64,000 nt of DNA, from NCBI RefSeq assembly GCF_009712475.1, contig NZ_VCJO01000015.1:1-64000 (forward strand), written 5' to 3'. A program made the position numbers and the translations under genes. Under the pieces are notes generated by a model that saw nothing but the letters and a program-made list of their open reading frames with translations, was not told the DNA's origin and made no database searches. Position 1 is the stretch's first letter; each line of letters opens with the position of its first letter. This document shows, piece by piece, positions 49,399-59,031 of this stretch. Source of the stretch: Micromonospora sp. CP22. Lineage in GTDB: Bacteria; Actinomycetota; Actinomycetes; Mycobacteriales; Micromonosporaceae.

Positions 49399-49412
49399 TC
49401 AGGCGTCTCGGA

Positions 49413-51185
49413 TCAGGCCGGAGCCTTCCGAAGGGCGATCGCCCGGAGGAAGATGTCACCGATCTTGGTGGGGTCGGTGGCCACGAAGGCACCGCCACCG
49501 GCGCTCTTCGCGATGGTGTCCAGCTCCGACTTGCTGACCTCGGTGCCGATACCGATGATGATCACCTGGATCGGCTGGTCCGGGTCCTTGATCCGCTTCA
49601 GCTCGGCGAGCAGTTCCTTCTGGGAGATGCCGTCGGCGTCCTCGTTCTTGCCGTCGGTGAAGAGCACGATCGAGTTGACCTTGCCCGGTTCCCAGTTCGC
49701 CTGGACGTCCTTGTACGCGGCCAGCAGCGTGTCGTACAACCCGGTGTCGCCGTTGGAGGAGGTGATCCGGTCCAGGCCCCGCTCCAACTCGCTGCGCTGC
49801 CGCGACAGCGGGGCGATCGGCACCAGTTCCTGGTAGTCCCGCGAGCCCACCAGGTTGGTCGAGAAGACCCACAGGCCGATCGACCAGGAGTCGTCGAAGA
49901 GGTTCAGTCCTCGCCGGGCGGCCTCCGTGGTGACCTGCTGCCGGGTCGCCCCGTTGGCGGTCGGCACCGGCTTCTTCATTGAACCGGAGACGTCGACGAT
50001 GCAGAGCATCCGGCCGGAGAGCGTGGCGATGGACCAACTGGACACCGCCCGCTCGACCGCGTCCGGCGCCAGCCCACCGGCGGCGATGCCGCCCTGGGGC
50101 GGAGGCGCGACCGAGGGGTCGCCACCGGCGGGGCTCGGTGCGCCCTGGGGCGCGTCGAACCCCGCACCCCAGTTGCCGTCCGGGGCCCGCAGCGACTGCG
50201 CGGCCAGCTTGTCCTTGAACGACGCCGTGGTCAGTGCCTCGAACAGCACCCCCGCGGCCGACGCCTTGGCCGGCTCGATCCCCGGCAACACCGCGTACGG
50301 GTAGTCCAGCGGCAGCGGTGCCGGCTTCAGGTAGAGCGCCGCCAACGGCACCGGAGGCTTGCGGGCGTTGTACTGGATGACGTCTTCCTCGGACAGCGCC
50401 GCGGCTCCGAGGGCGCTGGCCAGGGTGGTGGCGTCGCCGGCCGTCGGGAACTTGGCGAGCAGGTCCTGGCGCAACGCCGAGGCACCCGCGGCCAACGCCC
50501 GCAGCGCGCCGACGCGCTCCTGCTCGGCGCTGTCGCCTCCGCTGGACGCCGCGGCCGTCATCAACGACAGCAGGCCGGACAGACCGGCGGCGTCCCGGGT
50601 CGGCTCGACGATGCCCGTCTTCAGCGGCCGATCGCTGTTGAGCCGGGAGAGCAGTTGGGTCCAGCCGAGTTCCTGCTGCGGCCAGCCCAGCCGGGTGGCG
50701 ATCGGCTCCGGCATGGCGACCACCACCGGGCTGCTCGCGATGGAGGCGCCGTTACCCGGCTCGAAGGCCGCCGCGCCGCCGGTCTTGAGTCGAAGCAGCC
50801 AGGTCGAGGAGTCCGGGATCCAGACATCCGGGCTCACCGCAGTGCCGCTGGCCTGGCCGACCCCGGCCAGGATCGCGCCGTGCTTGGCCGCCACCACCGC
50901 GGCCACCTCCACCGGGTCGGAGGCCGCGACCGTCACGTCGATACAGGTGCCATCGACGGCGGCACCCTTCTCCTCCCACTCGGTGGCCGCCTCGTCGACC
51001 GCCGGAGCGAGCTCACTCGCCACCGCGACGGACAGCTCGATCTTGCCCGAGCAGTCCTGGCCGGCGAGTTGGCGATAGCCCACCCACCCACCAGCGGTGA
51101 CGAGGAGGACGCCGACCGCTGCTGCTGCGGCGGCGCCGTGAATACCTGAACGCATGCGATGGCGGCCTGCTGACACGCTGACCAT
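49413..51185 (-). CDS. Binding-protein / von Willebrand factor A fusion
   Basis: 590 aa. One membrane anchor (AAAAAAVGVLLVTAGGWVGY) is followed by an extracellular solute-binding-like domain (about residues 45-330: IELSVAVASELAPAVDEAAT, PDVWIPDSSTWLLRL) and a C-terminal VWA domain. The MIDAS is complete: DVSGSM, Thr in SSNGDTGLYDT and Asp in FTDGKNEDADG. A surface sensor or adhesion role is likely, but no partner is adjacent. Two in-frame Met residues at the N terminus leave the exact start open. Confidence 0.85.
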   Translation of the reverse strand: MVSVSAGRHRMRSGIHGAAAAAAVGVLLVTAGGWVGYRQLAGQDCSGKIELSVAVASELAPAVDEAATEWEEKGAAVDGTCIDVTVAASDPVEVAAVVAAKHGAILAGVGQASGTAVSPDVWIPDSSTWLLRLKTGGAAAFEPGNGASIASSPVVVAMPEPIATRLGWPQQELGWTQLLSRLNSDRPLKTGIVEPTRDAAGLSGLLSLMTAAASSGGDSAEQERVGALRALAAGASALRQDLLAKFPTAGDATTLASALGAAALSEEDVIQYNARKPPVPLAALYLKPAPLPLDYPYAVLPGIEPAKASAAGVLFEALTTASFKDKLAAQSLRAPDGNWGAGFDAPQGAPSPAGGDPSVAPPPQGGIAAGGLAPDAVERAVSSWSIATLSGRMLCIVDVSGSMKKPVPTANGATRQQVTTEAARRGLNLFDDSWSIGLWVFSTNLVGSRDYQELVPIAPLSRQRSELERGLDRITSSNGDTGLYDTLLAAYKDVQANWEPGKVNSIVLFTDGKNEDADGISQKELLAELKRIKDPDQPIQVIIIGIGTEVSKSELDTIAKSAGGGAFVATDPTKIGDIFLRAIALRKAPA

Positions 51186-51322
51186 CTTGCGTACCCGACC
51201 GTTGGACTGCCATGGCCGTTCGGACGAAAGTTACAGAGGAGAAACAGTTTACCGGCATTTAGTAACTATGAGTGACGGGTCAGCGCCGTAATGTGGGTAC
51301 GTCGATGTCTCGAAGCCCACGA

Positions 51323-52357
51323 TCAGGGCAGGACGCAGGTAGGGCTGCCCAGCGTCAGCGGCTCGCCGATCGCCTCGGGCACCCCCGTCGCGGGATCGAC
51401 CCGGAAGGTACGCACCATGTCCGCCCGTTCGTCGGCGACATAGAGATGCCCCCCGACGAACGCGAAGTGACGCGGCCACTCGCCGCCGGTCTCCACCTCC
51501 GCCACGAACTCGGGCAGGTCCGCGCCGATGGCGAAGACCGTCACGGTGCCGACACCTCGGTTGGCGACGTAGAGGAAGCGGCCGTCCGGACCGATACTGA
51601 TCTCGGACGGTTGGACGTGCCCGCCCCGCTCGCTGGCATCCACCCGCCCCAGCTGGTGCAGCACCCCGTCGGTCAGCTCGTAGGCCAGCACGGAGGCGTC
51701 CAGCTCGCCGGAGACGTAGCAGCGCCGCCCGTCGGGGTGCCGGGTCAGGTGGCGGGGCCCCACCCCGGGCGCGGTCCGTACCCGGGGTGCCCGGGGCACC
51801 AACCGCCCGGAAGCGGCGTCGAGGTCGTACCGGTAGATCGAGTCGGTGCCGAGGTCCACCGCCAGCAACGGCGACGCGCCGGTGCCCGGCGAGACCATGT
51901 GCGCGTGCGCATGCTCCTGGCGTTGGGGGTCCGCCCCGTGCCCCTGGTGCTCCACCACGTCGGTGCGCTCGCCGGGCACCCCCTCGGCGTCGAGCGGGAA
52001 CACCGTGACACTGCCGCCGCCGTAGTTGGCCACGAACAGGTGCCCGCCGTCGGACGCGACCGCCAGGTGGCACGGCTCCGCGCCACCGGTGGGCCACGAG
52101 CCGACCGACGCCAGGTCACCGTCGGTGCCGACCCGCCACGCGCTGATCCGACCGTCGGGCAGTTCGTTGACCGCGTACAGCACCGGATGCGTCGGGTGGC
52201 GGGTGAGGAAGGACGGCGACTCGGTGACCGCGACGGTGCCCAGCGCCGTCAGCTGGCCCGTACCCGGGTCCCGCCGGGCGGCGACGATGCCGGTGCCGCG
52301 CCCTCCGCTGTGCGCGGTGTATCCGCCGATGTGAACGATCACGTCTCGCGCTGCCAC
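51323..52357 (-). CDS. Lactonase-family beta-propeller protein
   Basis: 344 aa seven-bladed propeller of the 6-phosphogluconolactonase (YbhE/Pgl) type. Repeated blade signatures include GGYTAHSGGRGTGI, PSFLTRHPTHPVLYAVNE, PCHLAVASDGGHLFVANYGG, GPRHLTRHPDGRRCYV and PSEISIGPDGRFLYVANRG. It may hydrolyse 6-phosphogluconolactone or another lactone in the cytoplasm. GTG 52357 is preceded by GGCGGGAA; GTG 52342 is an alternative. Confidence 0.85.
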   Translation of the reverse strand: MAARDVIVHIGGYTAHSGGRGTGIVAARRDPGTGQLTALGTVAVTESPSFLTRHPTHPVLYAVNELPDGRISAWRVGTDGDLASVGSWPTGGAEPCHLAVASDGGHLFVANYGGGSVTVFPLDAEGVPGERTDVVEHQGHGADPQRQEHAHAHMVSPGTGASPLLAVDLGTDSIYRYDLDAASGRLVPRAPRVRTAPGVGPRHLTRHPDGRRCYVSGELDASVLAYELTDGVLHQLGRVDASERGGHVQPSEISIGPDGRFLYVANRGVGTVTVFAIGADLPEFVAEVETGGEWPRHFAFVGGHLYVADERADMVRTFRVDPATGVPEAIGEPLTLGSPTCVLP

Positions 52358-52458
52358 AGGTTCCCGCCCTCCGCTCCTGATCCCCCGATTCCCACCAACT
52401 GCCTTCCCCCGACACCGACGGGTTAGACCTACCAACCGCGACCGGCCCTCCGGTCGGA

Positions 52459-53061
52459 TCAGGCTGTCGACACCGGCTCGCCCCGCTGCCGGGCGACGTG
52501 CTCGACCAGGGAGATCAGTACGGTCTTGCCGGACTGCCGGTCCCGGGCGTCGCAAAGCACCATCGGCACGTCCGGGTCCAGGTCCAGGGCCCTGCGTACC
52601 GCCTCCAGGCTGAACCGCCGGGCGTCGTCGAAGCAGTTGACCCCCACCACGAACGGGATACCCCGCTGCTCGAAGTAGTCGATGGAGGGGAAACAGTCGG
52701 CCAACCGTCGGGTGTCGGCGAGCACCACCGCGCCGAGCGCTCCGAAGGCCAACTCGTCCCAGAGGAACCAGAAGCGGTCCTGCCCGGGAGTGCCGAAGAG
52801 GTACAGCTGGAGGTCGTCGTTGATGGTGATCCGCCCGAAGTCCATCGCGACCGTGGTGGTCGACTTGGTCTCCACCCCGGAGATGTCGTCGGTACCGATG
52901 CCGGCACCGGTCAGGATCTCCTCGGTCTGCAACGGTCGGACCTCGCTCAACGCGCTCACCAGCGTCGTCTTGCCGGCGCCGAAACCACCGGCGACGAGGA
53001 TCTTCAGCGCGATGGGCACCCGGTGGCCCCGCCGCTCGCCGTCATAACGCACGGAGTCCAT
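52459..53061 (-). CDS. cvnD: Conservon GTPase (CvnD)
   Basis: 200 aa MglA/Ras-like small GTPase. P-loop VAGGFGAGKTTLVSAL, switch/Walker B TPGQDRFWFLWDEL and the specificity region VGVNCFDD (N-x-x-D variant) are present. In conservons the GTPase works with the upstream kinase-like, roadblock and DUF742 proteins as a membrane signalling complex. ATG 53061 lies within the end of the DUF742 gene (20-nt overlap). Confidence 0.93.
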   Translation of the reverse strand: MDSVRYDGERRGHRVPIALKILVAGGFGAGKTTLVSALSEVRPLQTEEILTGAGIGTDDISGVETKSTTTVAMDFGRITINDDLQLYLFGTPGQDRFWFLWDELAFGALGAVVLADTRRLADCFPSIDYFEQRGIPFVVGVNCFDDARRFSLEAVRRALDLDPDVPMVLCDARDRQSGKTVLISLVEHVARQRGEPVSTA

Positions 53062-53431
53062 CGACCACCGCCTTGAGGATGTCGTTGTCGGGTAGGTAGG
53101 TGGCTCGCGGCGGCTGGTGCACGGCGACCAGTCCCCGGACCAGCAGGTCGCCGAGGAGCACCCGGACCACGCCGACCGCCAGGTCCAGGTCCGCGGCGAG
53201 TTCCACCACCGGGGTGCCGCTGCCGGCGAGTTCCACCAGCAGGCGGTGCTCGGGATGCAGCTCCGGGTAGGCGGCGAGATCCGGGTCCGGCTGTGCCAGC
53301 ACGTACGCGACCAGGTCGACCCCGTCCGCGCTCGGGCGGACGCGTCCCCCGGTGAGGGTGTACGGCCGCACCACCGGCCCGGCGTCGTCGTCGAGCCACT
53401 CGTGTCGCGGCTCGGATAAGTCAGTCCGCAT
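53042..53431 (-). CDS. cvnC: Conservon DUF742 protein (CvnC)
   Basis: About 129 aa. DDDAGPVVRPYTLTGGRVRP and the winged-helix-like end (VVELAADLDLAVGVVRVLLG, DLLVRGLVAVHQPP) are the DUF742 signature. ATG 53431 overlaps the roadblock gene end; GTG 53440 in frame is an alternative. The protein probably bridges the roadblock protein and the GTPase. Confidence 0.9.
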   Translation of the reverse strand: MRTDLSEPRHEWLDDDAGPVVRPYTLTGGRVRPSADGVDLVAYVLAQPDPDLAAYPELHPEHRLLVELAGSGTPVVELAADLDLAVGVVRVLLGDLLVRGLVAVHQPPRATYLPDNDILKAVVDGLRAL

Positions 53432-53840
53432 CGGCGGCACTCACCGATGCCCGAGCCGGCACACCCAGGTTCTCGCCCACCCGGGTCACCAACATCGCCA
53501 TCTCGTACGCGACCAGGCCGATGTCCGCGTCGGCGTCGCTGGCGACCGCCAGGCACGCGCCCTGTCCCGCCGTGGTGACGAAGAGGTACGCGGACTCCAT
53601 CTCCACCACGGTCTGCCGGACCGGTCCACCGACCAGCTGTCGGCTGGCGCCACGGGCGAGGCTGGACAGGCCGGAGGCGAGGGCGCACAGGTGTTCGGCA
53701 TCGGCGGTGTCCAGGTTGGCGGAGGATCCCAGCAGGAGGCCGTCCGCCGACAACACCACCGCGTGCCGCGCGGTCGGCACCCGCTCCAGCAGGTCGTCCA
53801 GCAGCCAGTCGAGATCTGCGTTCTGCCTCGTCGATTGCAT
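53421..53840 (-). CDS. cvnB: Conservon roadblock/LC7 protein (CvnB)
   Basis: 139 aa. LDWLLDDLLERVPTARHAVV, LSADGLLLGSS, HLCALASGLSSLARGAS and YLFVTTAGQGACLAV follow the roadblock/LC7 fold used as GTPase-regulating scaffold. Its ATG overlaps the stop of cvnA (TGATG), so translation is coupled. Confidence 0.93.
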   Translation of the reverse strand: MQSTRQNADLDWLLDDLLERVPTARHAVVLSADGLLLGSSANLDTADAEHLCALASGLSSLARGASRQLVGGPVRQTVVEMESAYLFVTTAGQGACLAVASDADADIGLVAYEMAMLVTRVGENLGVPARASVSAADAD

Positions 53841-56536
53841 CAGGCGTCCCTCTCAGTCACGGTCGGGGATTCCGACGCTGGTCCGGTGCCCGGCGGTGAG
53901 TCGGGCGGCGGTGTGGTCCGATCCTGGCCAGGATCGGTGACGCGACCGGCGGCTCGCCGACCCCGCGCGGTGCCTGCCTGCAATGCCGACATGACCCGAC
54001 GGGCCTCCTCCGGGCTTCGCGGCGTCGGGTCACGGTACGGCCCGGACTGGGCCCGCCGCACCACCGGCTGCCGCACGGTCGGGGCGTCGATTCCGGCCGT
54101 GTCCGTGGTCATCGCCGGCAGTTGGACGGTGGGTTCCTCCAACGCACGGTCAGCCCGGGGTACGTCGGCCGGCCTTCCGGCACCCGACGACCCGGGCGTG
54201 GGCAGCTCGGTTCCGGACGGTCGCGGCCCGGCGGCGGGCGCTGGTCCCGCCCCGACGGCGACAGCCGGATCCGACGCGGCGGACGGGTCGGCAGGAGCAG
54301 CCTCGGTACCGGACGCGGCGTCATCGCCAGCACCGGCGGGCGACGGAGCGGACGCGGCGGCGGTGTTCTGCGCGGCGGGTCGCCGCCGGATCCGGCGCGG
54401 CAGGCCGTCGCCCTCGGCCGGCTCGACCGTGGAACCGGCCGGGGCGGTCGCCGTCGCCTCGGAGACCGCACCGCCCGGAGCCGATCCGCCGCGCGACGCC
54501 GCCGCGCCACGTCGGGACCGGGGACGGGGCACCGTGGTCAGCCGGGTGGCTCGGGCCAGCCTCCGCTGCTCCGGCGTGGCCCCACCATCGTCACCCGGCA
54601 GTCCCTCCGGGTCGGGCAGCAGCGACGGTTCCTCCGTGATCAGCTCGGTCGGGATGAGCACCACGGCGGTGATCCCGGTCCCCTCGGACCGGCGCAGCCG
54701 CACCCGGATGTCGTGCCGGGCGGCCAGCCGCGCCACCACGAACAGGCCGAGCCGAGCGGTGTCGCTGGGGTCGAACTCCGGTGCTCGGGCCAGCTTGAGG
54801 TTGGCCTCCTCGATGGCCGCCTCGCTCATGCCGAGACCGTCGTCGGAGACGGAGAGGGCATAGCCGTGGGCCACGTGCTCCCCCGAGATCTCGACCCGCG
54901 ACTCGGGCGGTGAGTACGCCGTGGCGTTCTCGATCAGCTCGGCGAGCAGGTGGATGATGTCGCCCACCACCCGGCCGACCGTGCCGGCGGGCTGCACGGT
55001 GGTGATGTCGACCCGGTCGTACGACTCGACCTCGGAGATCGCCCCCCGGATCAGGTCCACCATGGCGACCGGGTTACGCCAGCCCCGCCCCGGTGCGGAA
55101 CCGGCGAGGATGACCAGGTCCTCCGCGTGCCGACGCAGCCGGGTGGCAAGGTGGTCGACGCGGAACAACTCGGCCAGGTGATCGGGGTCCTCCGCGTCGC
55201 GTTCCAGCCGGTCGAGCAGGGCGATCTGCCGGTGTACCAGCCCCTGGCTGCGTCGCGCGATGTTCAGGAACACGTCGTTGAGACCACGTCGCAGGCTGAC
55301 CTCGACCATCGCCGAACGGAGGGCGGCCTTGTGCACCTCGGTGAACGCCTGCGCGACCCGACCGATCTCGTCGGCTCCCCGGTCCGCCACCGACGTCTCC
55401 TGCGCCAGGTCGACCTGCTCCCCATTACGCAGGCGGTCCACCACCTCCGGTAGCCGTTGTTCGGCGTCGGCCAGCGCGCCGCGTACCAGCGTCAACCGGC
55501 GCGCGAGGGAGCGACCGACCCGGACCGCCACCACCAGCGACAGCACCACGGCGACCAGGCCGAGCAGCCCGGCTGCGGCCAGCCGCACCAGGATGCTCAC
55601 CGCCATCGGCACGGACCGGTCGGCCAGCCCGTCCGCCTGGGTCAGTTCGAAGTCCCGCAGCGACTGCTGCACCGCGTCGTGGCTTCGCTGCCACTGCTGC
55701 GGGTCGATCCTGAGTCGCGCCGACGGGTCTGCGGCGATGAGTTCGTCCTGCATCGTCCGCAACCGACCGAACGCCTCCTGCTCGGTCAGTCGCCGGTACG
55801 CGGCCCGATCCGCCTCGGGCAGGTCGGCCACTGCGGCCTCGGCCAGGAACCGCTGGTTACCGATGCCCTGCACGAGCAGGGTGTGCTCACCCTCGGCGAA
55901 CCTTCCGGCGGTCAGCACACCGGCCAGTAGCGCGTCGGTCTGGCCCAGCAGTTCCCGCGAGCGACCGAGGCTGGTCAGCGCCAACGCCTCGCGGTTGAGG
56001 TCGTGGTCGGGCAGGTTGGCCAGGGCGGTGAAGGTGTGGAAGGCCGAAGCGATCATTCCACTGTAGAAACCGACGGCACCGGCGCGGTCCATGTCCCGAC
56101 GGTCGACGAAGGCGCGACCGGCGGGCAACGCGTCCAGTTCGCCGAGGAACCGATCGAGCCGGGATTCGAGCAGGTCACCGGCGGCGTCGCGCAGTTGCTC
56201 CCCGGCGACCCGCCGACGCAGCTCCGTGATCGCCGCGTCGGTGCGGGCCCGTTGCTCCACCAGAGCCGGCAGTACGCAGTTGGCCGGCGGTTGCCCGCAC
56301 TCGGTACGGGGCGAGGCGAGGTGCACCACCGAGAGCCGGCGTTCCCGTTGCAGCTCGGCCACCACGGTCTCGCCGGGCCTACCGAGGTCGTACAGGAGGG
56401 TGCGGGCGGAGAGCAGATCGAGCGCCGGCCCGAAGGTCAGCGTGGTGGCGAAGATCCACAGTGCCAGCAGGGCGGTGACCGGCACGACGACCAACGCGGT
56501 CAGCTTCGAGCGGATCGGCCAGTCGCGGGTGTTCAA
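53840..56536 (-). CDS. cvnA: Conservon sensor kinase (CvnA), NIT-HAMP-HATPase
   Basis: 898 aa from TTG 56536. One N-terminal helix (LTALVVVPVTALLALWIFAT) precedes an extracellular nitrate/sensor-like domain (about residues 50-330). A second helix (LVRLAAAGLLGLVAVVLSLV), HAMP-like segment and histidine-kinase core follow; the HATPase has LAELIENATAYSPP (N-box) and VSDDGLGMSEAA. The last 240 residues are Pro/Ala/Thr-rich and disordered. Homologues begin at the NTRDWPIRSKL segment, and GAGG lies five bases before the TTG, which decides the start over GTG 56674. Confidence 0.92.
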   Translation of the reverse strand: MNTRDWPIRSKLTALVVVPVTALLALWIFATTLTFGPALDLLSARTLLYDLGRPGETVVAELQRERRLSVVHLASPRTECGQPPANCVLPALVEQRARTDAAITELRRRVAGEQLRDAAGDLLESRLDRFLGELDALPAGRAFVDRRDMDRAGAVGFYSGMIASAFHTFTALANLPDHDLNREALALTSLGRSRELLGQTDALLAGVLTAGRFAEGEHTLLVQGIGNQRFLAEAAVADLPEADRAAYRRLTEQEAFGRLRTMQDELIAADPSARLRIDPQQWQRSHDAVQQSLRDFELTQADGLADRSVPMAVSILVRLAAAGLLGLVAVVLSLVVAVRVGRSLARRLTLVRGALADAEQRLPEVVDRLRNGEQVDLAQETSVADRGADEIGRVAQAFTEVHKAALRSAMVEVSLRRGLNDVFLNIARRSQGLVHRQIALLDRLERDAEDPDHLAELFRVDHLATRLRRHAEDLVILAGSAPGRGWRNPVAMVDLIRGAISEVESYDRVDITTVQPAGTVGRVVGDIIHLLAELIENATAYSPPESRVEISGEHVAHGYALSVSDDGLGMSEAAIEEANLKLARAPEFDPSDTARLGLFVVARLAARHDIRVRLRRSEGTGITAVVLIPTELITEEPSLLPDPEGLPGDDGGATPEQRRLARATRLTTVPRPRSRRGAAASRGGSAPGGAVSEATATAPAGSTVEPAEGDGLPRRIRRRPAAQNTAAASAPSPAGAGDDAASGTEAAPADPSAASDPAVAVGAGPAPAAGPRPSGTELPTPGSSGAGRPADVPRADRALEEPTVQLPAMTTDTAGIDAPTVRQPVVRRAQSGPYRDPTPRSPEEARRVMSALQAGTARGRRAAGRVTDPGQDRTTPPPDSPPGTGPASESPTVTERDA

Positions 56537-56833
56537 TCGGACCTCGCCCGGAAGGGTGGCTGGAAGGGCTCCGGCGCAGCCGGGCAGCGCCGTCGCCGGG
56601 GCGCACCCCGGTTTGTCCTCCGGGGCACCGGCTCGGGCGCCTTGGGCAGGATACGTAATCCGCGCCGGTCGCACTACCGTCCGTCGAGACTACCGGTACG
56701 TTACCGAACCTTCCGAGGACGAACCGCTTGTCGGGTTCGGCCCCGACCGTGACCGGGTCGGCTCAGGAAAGTGCTCCGGAACGGGATTGGCGATCACTGC
56801 GTGGCGGGAATACCTGCATGCGAAGGAGGAGCC

Positions 56834-57430
56834 ATGTCGCCCACGCAGATAGTCGTCACCGTCATCGTCATCCTGGTGGTCGCCGCCGTCGCCGCCGCCG
56901 TCGTGGTGGCCAGCCGCCGCCGGGCGCTCCGGCAGCGCTTCGGCCCCGAGTACGACCATGTCGTCGCCGAGCAGGACAGCCGCACCGCCGCCGAGCGCGA
57001 ACTTCGGGACCGGGAGCGCCGGCACGCCGAACTCGAACTGGTCCCGCTCGCCCCCGAATCCCGGGCCCGGTACGCCGAGGCGTGGGAGGAACTCCAGGTG
57101 CGTTTCGTCGACTCCCCCGCCGAGACCGTCGGCCAGGCCGACGAACTGGTAACCCGGCTGATCGCCGAACGCGGCTACCCCACGGGTGAGTTCGACGACC
57201 AGATCGCTCATCTCTCCGTCGAGCACGCGCGCACGCTGGGCCACTACCGCGACGCGCACGAGATTCACCTGCGCAACTCCCGGGGCGAGGCCAGCACCGA
57301 GGACCTTCGCCAGGCAGTCGTCCACTACCGCGCCCTCTTCGGCGACCTGCTCGGCGAGGAGCCGCCGGTCACCGCCGGGGCACCCGAACAGCGCCAGCCC
57401 GACGCCGCCCACGACGCCACCAACCGCTGA
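56834..57430 (+). CDS. Membrane-anchored protein with paralogous C-terminal domain
   Basis: 198 aa. One N-terminal helix (QIVVTVIVILVVAAVAAAVV) is followed by a basic cytoplasmic segment and a helical domain: YAEAWEELQVRFVDSPAETV, ADELVTRLIAERGYP and DLRQAVVHYRALFGDLLGE. The same domain recurs at the C terminus of the next gene. AAGGAGGAGCC before ATG 56834 is strong. It is divergent from the conservon. No function is known to me. Confidence 0.72.
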   Translation: MSPTQIVVTVIVILVVAAVAAAVVVASRRRALRQRFGPEYDHVVAEQDSRTAAERELRDRERRHAELELVPLAPESRARYAEAWEELQVRFVDSPAETVGQADELVTRLIAERGYPTGEFDDQIAHLSVEHARTLGHYRDAHEIHLRNSRGEASTEDLRQAVVHYRALFGDLLGEEPPVTAGAPEQRQPDAAHDATNR

Positions 57431-57440
57431 GGAGAACACC

Positions 57441-58391
57441 ATGCGGCAGCAAGAGCAGCAGCTCAACAACGACCACCCGGAGACCGTACGCTCCGCCCCG
57501 GTGGCGGTGCCGACCACCGACGACGACCGGGAGACGATCGCGGACGTCGACGCCTTCGACGAGCCCACGGACCGTGACCTGTCGGAGCCGGACCGGGGCC
57601 GCCCCTGGGACGGCCGTCCGGGCGCCGACGACGAAGCGGCCGAGTTCAACGAGCCGGGTCCGGTGCCGACCGCCTTCGGCGCGACCACCGTCGGTGGCGC
57701 GGTCGCCGCCTCGGCGATGGCCAGCCCACGCCCCGAGGACGAGCGTGACCCGCGCGACGAGGAGACCGCTCGCCCCGGCGACGGCGCGGTCGACGGCGAG
57801 CGGGAGGGACTGCGGGCGGACCCGACGGCCGAGTTCGACCGGACCGACGACGTGGACGACACCGATGTGGACGGTGTCGACGACAACGACGTGGACGGTG
57901 TCGACGACGACGTGGCGGCCTCGGTCGACGGCGAGGCGGCGGATGACCGCGTCGACACGGACCTGACGACGGCCGACGACGACATCCGGGCGACCGCGAC
58001 GGCCGACGACACGGCGGCGGCGGGCGGGGCCGGCTTCGGCAGCGCCACCCCCACGATGGTCGACCCCGACACGCAGACCGCCGGTACGGGCACGGCCACC
58101 TCCGGGGCGACGGTTCCGGCCGGGGCGGCGACCCTGTTCGACGATGCGACGGCGCAGGGCTTCCGGGATCGTTGGCGCGACGTCCAGCTGCGCTTCGTGG
58201 ACGACCCCCGGGCGGCGGCCGGTGAGGCGCAGTCGCTGGTCGAGGAGGCTATGCAGGCGCTCTCCGCCGCGCTGGCCGAGCACCGCAACAAGCTCGGCAG
58301 CTGGCAGGAGTCCGATTCCTCCGACACCGAGCAGCTGCGGGTGGCCGTGCGCGAGTACCGGGACTTCCTCGACCGCGTACTCGGCCGCTGA
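57441..58391 (+). CDS. Acidic repeat protein with paralogous C-terminal domain
   Basis: 316 aa. The first 210 residues are strongly acidic and low-complexity, with a short Asp-rich repeat (DDTDVDGVDDNDVDGVDDDV). The C-terminal 100 residues (FRDRWRDVQLRFVDDPRAAA, AQSLVEEAMQALSAAL, TEQLRVAVREYRDFLDRVLG) clearly match the domain of the preceding protein. Ten bases separate the two genes and GAGGAGAACACC precedes the ATG, so they form an operon. The protein is soluble, and its acidic tail could bind a cation or a basic partner. Confidence 0.72.
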   Translation: MRQQEQQLNNDHPETVRSAPVAVPTTDDDRETIADVDAFDEPTDRDLSEPDRGRPWDGRPGADDEAAEFNEPGPVPTAFGATTVGGAVAASAMASPRPEDERDPRDEETARPGDGAVDGEREGLRADPTAEFDRTDDVDDTDVDGVDDNDVDGVDDDVAASVDGEAADDRVDTDLTTADDDIRATATADDTAAAGGAGFGSATPTMVDPDTQTAGTGTATSGATVPAGAATLFDDATAQGFRDRWRDVQLRFVDDPRAAAGEAQSLVEEAMQALSAALAEHRNKLGSWQESDSSDTEQLRVAVREYRDFLDRVLGR

Positions 58392-58421
58392 TCACGCCGG
58401 CTCAGCACCTCCACACCAGCT

Positions 58422-58459
58422 GAAGGCGGGTGACCCCGAAGCCGGGGGCACCCGCCTTC
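58422..58459 (+). terminator. Hairpin terminator
   Basis: GAAGGCGGGTG pairs with CACCCGCCTTC, and CCCC/GGGG extends the stem. It lies 30 bases after the stop of the acidic repeat gene. Confidence 0.78.
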
Positions 58460-58549
58460 GGTGTGTCCCGTCAGGCATGGCCACCGGCGAGGCGGGTACG
58501 CGCATCAGGGTCGCGTCGCCAGAGCGCCACGGACAGGAGGGCAGCAACG

Positions 58550-58930
58550 ATGACGGATCGTGATCGACAACGACCGCTGGAGGAGCGCCCCGAGGCGATC
58601 GCGGCGGTCGAGGACGACAGCACCGTTCCTCAGCTCGTCACCGGAGGCGGAGCCGACCGGGACAATCCGGTGTTCGCCGAACCGGGTGAGCCGACCGAAA
58701 ACGCACCGACCGAGAACATCATCGCCGACCCGTACGCCGCAGGGACCGGGGCGACGGGAACCGGCACCGGAGCCGCACCGGACAACATCCGTACCGGCGC
58801 GGAGCAGCCCTGGGAGCCGGAGGATCTGGTGATGGCCCGGGGGCAGGATCTGACCGCCGAGAACATCGAGCGGGCGCGGCGTGACCTGGAGGAGGTCGGT
58901 CGTGCCGCCATCGAGAGGACGGTGCCCTGA
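58550..58930 (+). CDS. Small acidic hypothetical protein
   Basis: 126 aa, Glu/Pro/Gly/Thr-rich (ADPYAAGTGATGTGTGAA) with a helical end (DLTAENIERARRDLEEVGRA). No domain recognised and no membrane segment. GGACAGGAGGG before ATG 58550 supports translation. Function unknown; it may belong with the preceding two genes. Confidence 0.6.
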   Translation: MTDRDRQRPLEERPEAIAAVEDDSTVPQLVTGGGADRDNPVFAEPGEPTENAPTENIIADPYAAGTGATGTGTGAAPDNIRTGAEQPWEPEDLVMARGQDLTAENIERARRDLEEVGRAAIERTVP

Positions 58931-59031
58931 TCCGCCTGCGCCACGGTGCGCCCTCGCCAGGACGGCGGTGGCCGGTTGCGGCGTACCGCACGTCAGGCGG
59001 GTGACGGCAACCGTGACGCAGGCGGCGCGAG

